64,000 nt of DNA, from the NCBI GenBank assembly GCA_963790095.1, contig CAWBNO010000034.1, positions 1-64,000 on the forward strand, in the 5' to 3' direction. Positions 59,545 through 64,000 of this stretch are shown piece by piece. The notes under the pieces are model-generated. The model was not told the DNA's origin. It searched no databases and saw only the letters and a program-made list of their open reading frames with translations. This DNA comes from JAAXQD01 sp963790095. GTDB lineage: Bacteria > Desulfobacterota > Desulfobacteria > Desulfobacterales > UBA11574. Position 1 is the first letter of the stretch. The number at the start of each line of letters is the position of its first letter. Both the position numbers and the translations under genes were made by a program.

Positions 59545-60720
59545 ATGACCGGTCCGATTTTGAGCCTTTTGGTTGATGATCCACAACAAATTTCACAGCT
59601 TAAAATAATATATACTTCCTTGCCGCATTTAAAACTATATATCGATCAAGACGTCGTCCAGTCCCCCCAGGCAATTTCCATTCAATCCCGCATCAATGTT
59701 CCTGCCGTGGTCGTTGAGAACGTTCAAGACTTTTATCAGTCGATTTCATCGTCAGACGATCCTGTCCAAAAAGGCAAAAAGATCCTATTCCTTACCCGCA
59801 ACAAAGGGGCCTTTATTAAACCGTGCCCTGGTACCCGTTGTTACACCTGTTGCGGTTATCAAATTTTGCATATCGGCACCTTTTGCAATATGGACTGTTC
59901 ATATTGTATTCTACAAGCATACTTTCATCCACCGATTTTACAATATTTTGTGAACCAAAACGATCTGGTAGTAGAGTTAGACCGCCTGTTTCTTGAAAAA
60001 AAAATAACCCGGATCGGGACCGGGGAATATACAGACAGTATGATCTGGGAAATATGGACGGATCTTTCGAGCCTTCTGGTTCCAAAGTTTTCAAAGCAGT
60101 CCCGCGCCGTATTGGAACTAAAGACGAAAACAACAGCCATTGAAAAACTAAAGCAGTTTCATCACAATCGAAAAACCATTGTATCGTGGTCTTTGAATAC
60201 AAACCGAATCATAAAAAATGAAGAGATTCATACGGCATCCCTTTCCGCCAGGCTCCGGGCTGCTGCAAAATGTGAATCCTGGGATTATCCCCTTGGCTTT
60301 CATTTTGATCCTCTGGTCATTTATGATGGGTGCCAAGAAGAATACATGCGAGTGGTTGAACAACTGTTTGCCAACGTATCTTCAAAAAATATCGTATGGA
60401 TAAGCCTCGGAACTTTTCGATTCATGCCGTCTTTGAAATCCATCATACAAAGACGTTTTCCAGATTCAAAAATAATATACGGAGAATTCATATCCGGCCT
60501 GGACGGCAAGATGCGTTATTTTAAACCGTTGAGAATAGATCTCTATCGAAAGATGGTGGACTGTATCAGAGAATATGCTCCGGATGCACTGGTATACTTA
60601 TGCATGGAAGACGATGAAGTATGGCAAAAGTCTCTGGGATTTATTCCTTCGGACCGCGGTGGTTTGTCAAGGATGCTCGATGAAAGGGCTGCATTGCAGT
60701 GTGGATTGGATGCGAGTTGA
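59545..60720 (+). CDS. Spore-photoproduct-lyase-like radical SAM protein
   Basis: 391 residues. Radical SAM cluster CNMDCSYC (Cys114, 118, 121, C-x3-C-x2-C). A preceding cysteine patch PCPGTRCYTCCGYQILHIGTF resembles the SplB N-terminal region. The hydrogen-donor cysteine known from Bacillus SplB (Cys141) appears replaced: the local sequence is RIGTGEYTDSMIWEI. The protein is therefore likely an SPL relative with a different reaction, perhaps other nucleic-acid damage, in a presumably non-sporulating host. ATG at 59545 has no strong ribosome site. Confidence 0.82.
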   Translation: MTGPILSLLVDDPQQISQLKIIYTSLPHLKLYIDQDVVQSPQAISIQSRINVPAVVVENVQDFYQSISSSDDPVQKGKKILFLTRNKGAFIKPCPGTRCYTCCGYQILHIGTFCNMDCSYCILQAYFHPPILQYFVNQNDLVVELDRLFLEKKITRIGTGEYTDSMIWEIWTDLSSLLVPKFSKQSRAVLELKTKTTAIEKLKQFHHNRKTIVSWSLNTNRIIKNEEIHTASLSARLRAAAKCESWDYPLGFHFDPLVIYDGCQEEYMRVVEQLFANVSSKNIVWISLGTFRFMPSLKSIIQRRFPDSKIIYGEFISGLDGKMRYFKPLRIDLYRKMVDCIREYAPDALVYLCMEDDEVWQKSLGFIPSDRGGLSRMLDERAALQCGLDAS

Positions 60721-60864
60721 TAATGGGGAAATATTTTCTTTTCCCTCGTGAGGTTCTATTTGCGGGTTCTTTGACCGGAAACAATATTTATTTTGAAGGC
60801 CTTAAAAACGCAATCCGCCACCTACGCCGAAATATCGATGCACAGATGGCGGATGGTCGCTGGA

Positions 60865-62937
60865 CTATTCTTTGTCTTTGTTTATGTCGTCTATAATTTT
60901 TTGGGAAATCTGGGCAGGAACTTCATCATAGTGTGAAAACTCCATGGTAAACATGCCGCGTCCACCGGTAATTTGTCTTAGATCCGGTGCATAAGACAAA
61001 AACTCTGCCATGGGCACCTGTGCGTTTATGACCTGATTTTTCCCCTTGCTGTCCATACCGAGGACCCTGCCGCGCCGGCTGTTAAGGTCCCCCATAATAT
61101 CACCCATGTATTCATCCGGAGTCACAATGGAAACGTTCATGATCGGTTCTAGGAGAACCGGACCGGCATCAGCTGCAGCCTTTTTGAATGCCAGAGAACC
61201 CGCGACTTTAAATGCCATCTCAGATGAGTCAACAGAATGATAGGAGCCGTAATCGAGGGTGGCCCTGAAATCGATACACGGGAACCCCGCAAGAACACCT
61301 TTCTGACAGGATTCAATGATGCCTTTTTCAACAGCCGGTATATACTGTTTGGGAATTGCGCCGCCAACGATTTTATCTACGAATTCGAAACCTTTTCCTC
61401 TGGGAAGTGGTTCTATCTCGACCCAACAGTCACCAAACTGACCGTGGCCTCCGGTTTGCTTTTTATGTTTTCCCTGAACTCTTACTTTCTTTTTAATCGT
61501 CTCTTTATAGGGGATCTTAGGGGTATCCAGCAGAACTTCGACATTGAATTTTCTTTTGAGTTTTTCAACCGTAACTTCAATATGAATTTGTCCCAGACCG
61601 GATAACAGGATCTGTTTGGTTTCGGCGTTACGGGTAAGTTGTAGGGCGATATCTTCTTCGAGGAGTTTAGACAAAGAGCTAAATATTTTATCTTCATCCC
61701 CTTTTGATTTGGGCTGAACAGCAAATGATATCAGCGCAGGAAGCGGTTCGGCACATTTGAATTTAACCTTGCGGCTGTTATCGCAGATGGTATCGCCGGT
61801 GGTGGTCTCTTTTAGTTTGGCCACCGCTACAATGGATCCGGGGCCGGCTTCGGTTATCGGTTTCTGTTCCTTTCCGGCAAGTCTCAGAAGCTGATTATAC
61901 CGTTCACTGGTATCTTTATTGGTATTAAAAAAATTTCCGGTGGCGCCCAGTTTTCCTGAAACAACCCTGAAAATTGACAACCGGCCTGCAAAGGGGTCGG
62001 CAACGGTTTTGATGACAAAACCGGCGAAAGGCGCATCCGGATCCGGATCAATTTCTATCTCACCTTCACCGACATCATCGGTAGCGATCCAGGAGCCGCG
62101 ATCGATGGGGGAGGGCATACAGTTTATAATAAAATCCTGAAATAGATCGATGCCGATGTTATTTGTCGCCGATCCACAGAGAACCGGCACAAATGTTCGT
62201 GTTAATGTGCCTTTTCTTAATGCAGACTTTATTTCGTCATCTGACAAGGATTCTCCTTCGAGATATCTTTCCAGAAGTTCATCGTCCGACTCTACAACAT
62301 TCTCTACCAGCGCTTCTCTTTCTTCTTCAACCTTATCCAGCAGGTCGGATGGAATGTCGGCTTTCGTTGCCTTGCCTTTCCCATCATAAATAAACGCTTT
62401 CATGCTGATGAGGTCCACCACTCCTTTGAAATCGGCTTCAGATCCTATTGGAAGTTGAAGTTTAATGGGCTTAGGTTCAAAGCATTCTTCCGCTTCTCTG
62501 AAAGTTCGTAAAAAATCCGCCCGTTCTCTGTCGAGTTTGTTGATAAAAATGACTAAAGGCAAGTCGAACTCTTCGGCAAATTCCCAAGCTTGTTCTGTTT
62601 GTACTTTTACACTGTCCACGGCGTCTATTACCACAGCAGCGCCGTCGGCCGCCTGCATGCAGCTTTTTGTATCTGAAAAGAAATTCAAATCACCGGGTGT
62701 ATCAATGAGACTGATCGTATGCTTCTTCCAGTCCAACTGATGGAATCCACTGCTTAAGCTGATGTTGCGTTTTAGTTCTTCCGGTTCAAAGTCCATCGCG
62801 GTATTGCCCTCGTCAACGCGTCCGTGTCTATTGATGACACCGGTATTGAAAAGCATTACCTCAGCCAAAGAAGTTTTTCCCGCACCTCCATGGGCTACCA
62901 GGGCGATGTTCCTCAAACCTTCTATTTTTTCGGTCAT
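60865..62937 (-). CDS. Elongation-factor-G-like translational GTPase
   Basis: 690 residues with the five EF-G domains. The P-loop reads AHGGAGKTSL (residues 15-24) in place of AHIDAGKTT, DTPGDLNFF replaces DTPGHVDF, and NKLDRERAD is G4. Domain IV shows GGHGQFGDCWVEIEPL; the C-terminal domain ends with GGRGMFTMEFSHYDEVP. These changes mark the EF-G2/fusA2-like branch, which cannot always replace the main translocase. AGAGG lies about 8 bases before the ATG. A main fusA is not in this window. Confidence 0.9.
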   Translation of the reverse strand: MTEKIEGLRNIALVAHGGAGKTSLAEVMLFNTGVINRHGRVDEGNTAMDFEPEELKRNISLSSGFHQLDWKKHTISLIDTPGDLNFFSDTKSCMQAADGAAVVIDAVDSVKVQTEQAWEFAEEFDLPLVIFINKLDRERADFLRTFREAEECFEPKPIKLQLPIGSEADFKGVVDLISMKAFIYDGKGKATKADIPSDLLDKVEEEREALVENVVESDDELLERYLEGESLSDDEIKSALRKGTLTRTFVPVLCGSATNNIGIDLFQDFIINCMPSPIDRGSWIATDDVGEGEIEIDPDPDAPFAGFVIKTVADPFAGRLSIFRVVSGKLGATGNFFNTNKDTSERYNQLLRLAGKEQKPITEAGPGSIVAVAKLKETTTGDTICDNSRKVKFKCAEPLPALISFAVQPKSKGDEDKIFSSLSKLLEEDIALQLTRNAETKQILLSGLGQIHIEVTVEKLKRKFNVEVLLDTPKIPYKETIKKKVRVQGKHKKQTGGHGQFGDCWVEIEPLPRGKGFEFVDKIVGGAIPKQYIPAVEKGIIESCQKGVLAGFPCIDFRATLDYGSYHSVDSSEMAFKVAGSLAFKKAAADAGPVLLEPIMNVSIVTPDEYMGDIMGDLNSRRGRVLGMDSKGKNQVINAQVPMAEFLSYAPDLRQITGGRGMFTMEFSHYDEVPAQISQKIIDDINKDKE

Positions 62938-63053
62938 TTAATCTCCTCTCTGCTAATTTTATTAAAATGCATTTTTAAACTTTAATTTTTATATTGTTAT
63001 CTTTAAAAAATCAAGATTAACTTTTGGGAAGTCGTTTCCGAACGATATGGACT

Positions 63054-63836
63054 TCACACCCCCAAAATTCCACTGGAACGGTTGGGCAATCCGTCAATTC
63101 TCGATTTTAAGAAAATAAAAAATTCCCTGTTCCCTTTTGGACCGATTACGGGTGAAGGGATGACAAATTCGCGAATAAAGCCCAATTGGGCAAAATAATC
63201 AGAAAGATCTTCGATAACCTTATCATGGAGAACAGGGTCGCGCACAACACCGCCTTTTCCGACACTTCCTTTTCCAACTTCGAACTGGGGTTTTATCAGG
63301 GAAAGAATCCCGGCACCTTTTTTCATGAACTTTAATACATCGGGAACGACTTTTTTGAGGGAAATAAAGGAAACATCGATGGTGACCAGATCTACAAGTT
63401 GCGGCAGCGTTTCGGCAGGCATATACCGGATGTTTGTACGCTCGATGACCACCACCCGAGGATCCTGACGCAATTTCCAAGCCAGTTGCCCATAACCGAC
63501 ATCCACGGCAAAGACGCGACTTGCGCCATATTGGAGAAGGCAGTCTGTAAACCCGCCGGTGGAGGCACCCACGTCGAGGCAGGTAAAACCGGTTATATCA
63601 AATTCCAAGGCCTCTAAAGCGCTTTCGAGTTTTAGGCCGCCCCTGCTTACATAGGGAAAGTCCTCTCCCTTCAAAACAACGACTGCCTCTATGGAGACCT
63701 GTGTCCCGGGTTTATCGACAGGGTGGTTGTTGACCAGAACTTTTCCAGCCATAATAAGCGCCCGTGCCCGTTGTCGGCTATGTGCGAGTTTTTTTTCTAC
63801 AACGACCCGATCGAGTCTTTTTTTGTTAGGGGACAT
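63054..63836 (-). CDS. tlyA: TlyA-family rRNA (cytidine-2'-O)-methyltransferase
   Basis: 260 residues. N-terminal S4 domain (KKRLDRVVVEKKLAHSRQRARALIMAGKVLVN) and an FtsJ-type methyltransferase with SAM motif LDVGASTGGFTDCLLQYGA, then DVGYGQLAW and IKPQFEVGKG. Relatives methylate 2'-O positions in 16S and 23S rRNA and were once called hemolysins. The ATG is near the right end; upstream neighbours lie beyond the window. A trailing region after GNREFFIFLKS is longer than in many relatives. Confidence 0.9.
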   Translation of the reverse strand: MSPNKKRLDRVVVEKKLAHSRQRARALIMAGKVLVNNHPVDKPGTQVSIEAVVVLKGEDFPYVSRGGLKLESALEALEFDITGFTCLDVGASTGGFTDCLLQYGASRVFAVDVGYGQLAWKLRQDPRVVVIERTNIRYMPAETLPQLVDLVTIDVSFISLKKVVPDVLKFMKKGAGILSLIKPQFEVGKGSVGKGGVVRDPVLHDKVIEDLSDYFAQLGFIREFVIPSPVIGPKGNREFFIFLKSRIDGLPNRSSGILGV

Positions 63837-64000
63837 GAATGGATTCGCTTGATGACATCCCTAATAAGGCGAAAAGCGCTGAGCGATGCGATGCGTAAAA
63901 ATTGCTGCTGTTTGAAGGTGTTCGCCCGAGTTTTAAAAAATTATAATGCCGTTGAATGGTAGGTGTTGAAACAGCTTTTCTAAGCATTTTTTAGAAGGCC
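63837..64000. other. Right-edge non-coding stretch
   Basis: No gene is supported. A frame open from the edge on the reverse strand (ending KLFQHLPFNGIIIF) is too short to assign. The DNA around 63862-63940 has the look of a dispersed repeat. Confidence 0.3.

Noticed and set aside
60699..60896. 65-codon forward frame after the radical SAM gene
   Set aside because: Overlaps the ends of two real genes and has no ribosome site or recognisable product.
1..64000. CRISPR arrays, tRNA or rRNA genes, prophage or transposase genes
   Set aside because: No regularly spaced direct repeats, cloverleaf or rRNA sequences, or transposase motifs were seen on either strand.

Overview
The window looks like ordinary chromosome from a Gram-negative, probably anaerobic member of the Desulfobacterota (Desulfobacteraceae-like). 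This is inference from gene content and protein style: an ADP-forming acyl-CoA synthetase, an OFA-type organic-anion carrier, MglA-type GTPases with DUF4388 and PilZ partners, sigma-54 two-component regulation, and repeat-rich intergenic DNA. No rRNA, tRNA, CRISPR array or transposase gene was seen. Genes lie on both strands in short operons.

Layout. 1-7345: the 5' end of a polysaccharide ABC-2 permease, a winged-helix regulator with a palindrome over its start, a GAF-ANTAR protein, a BrkB-type membrane protein, a metallophosphoesterase, a TPR-GspE/PilB ATPase and an MglA-like GTPase. 7966-12981: a damage-tolerance cassette of lexA, an imuB-like inactive Y-family polymerase and dnaE2. 13068-21948: a small hypothetical gene, purB, recB-recD, and fabH behind a large inverted repeat. 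22079-30141: a DUF748/AsmA-like giant, pgi, an ADP-forming acyl-CoA synthetase and two small genes. 30366-36753: ispF, cysS, uvrB and uvrC. 36844-45959: the most unusual region, described below. 46133-53508: mdh, a TPR-PilZ/MglA/DUF4388-cNMP/PilZ cluster, purC with an overlapping ParB-like gene, and a TetR regulator. 53876-63836: an OFA transporter, a degenerate M50 protease homologue, a Ser/Thr kinase with a pseudo-receiver, a GNAT acetyltransferase, a second metallophosphoesterase, a spore-photoproduct-lyase-like radical SAM protein, an EF-G-like GTPase and TlyA.

The candidate new system is 36844-45959. A membrane histidine kinase and an NtrC-type response regulator lie downstream of an SLC13 carrier and a 28-residue membrane peptide. 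Next to them are a small protein and two universal-stress-type proteins that share a TFAEA motif. Divergent from these is a Lon protease with a complete response-regulator receiver domain inserted just before its AAA+ core. That receiver closely resembles the receiver of the neighbouring NtrC-type regulator. Two sigma-54 promoters (41938-41953 and 43613-43628) each have copies of a 16-bp motif, GTTGC-N5-GYAAYG, placed 80-185 bp upstream as enhancer sites. My inference is that the kinase/regulator pair drives the transporter and stress-protein operons, and that the same phosphorelay may control the protease directly.

The Lon gene and the adjacent mdh are each interrupted by a one-base shift. 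Either real decay or frameshifting, or a local sequence error, has to be ruled out. A second theme is a pair of loci built on paralogous MglA-like GTPases and TPR proteins, one with a pilus-type ATPase and the other with PilZ and cyclic-nucleotide domains.
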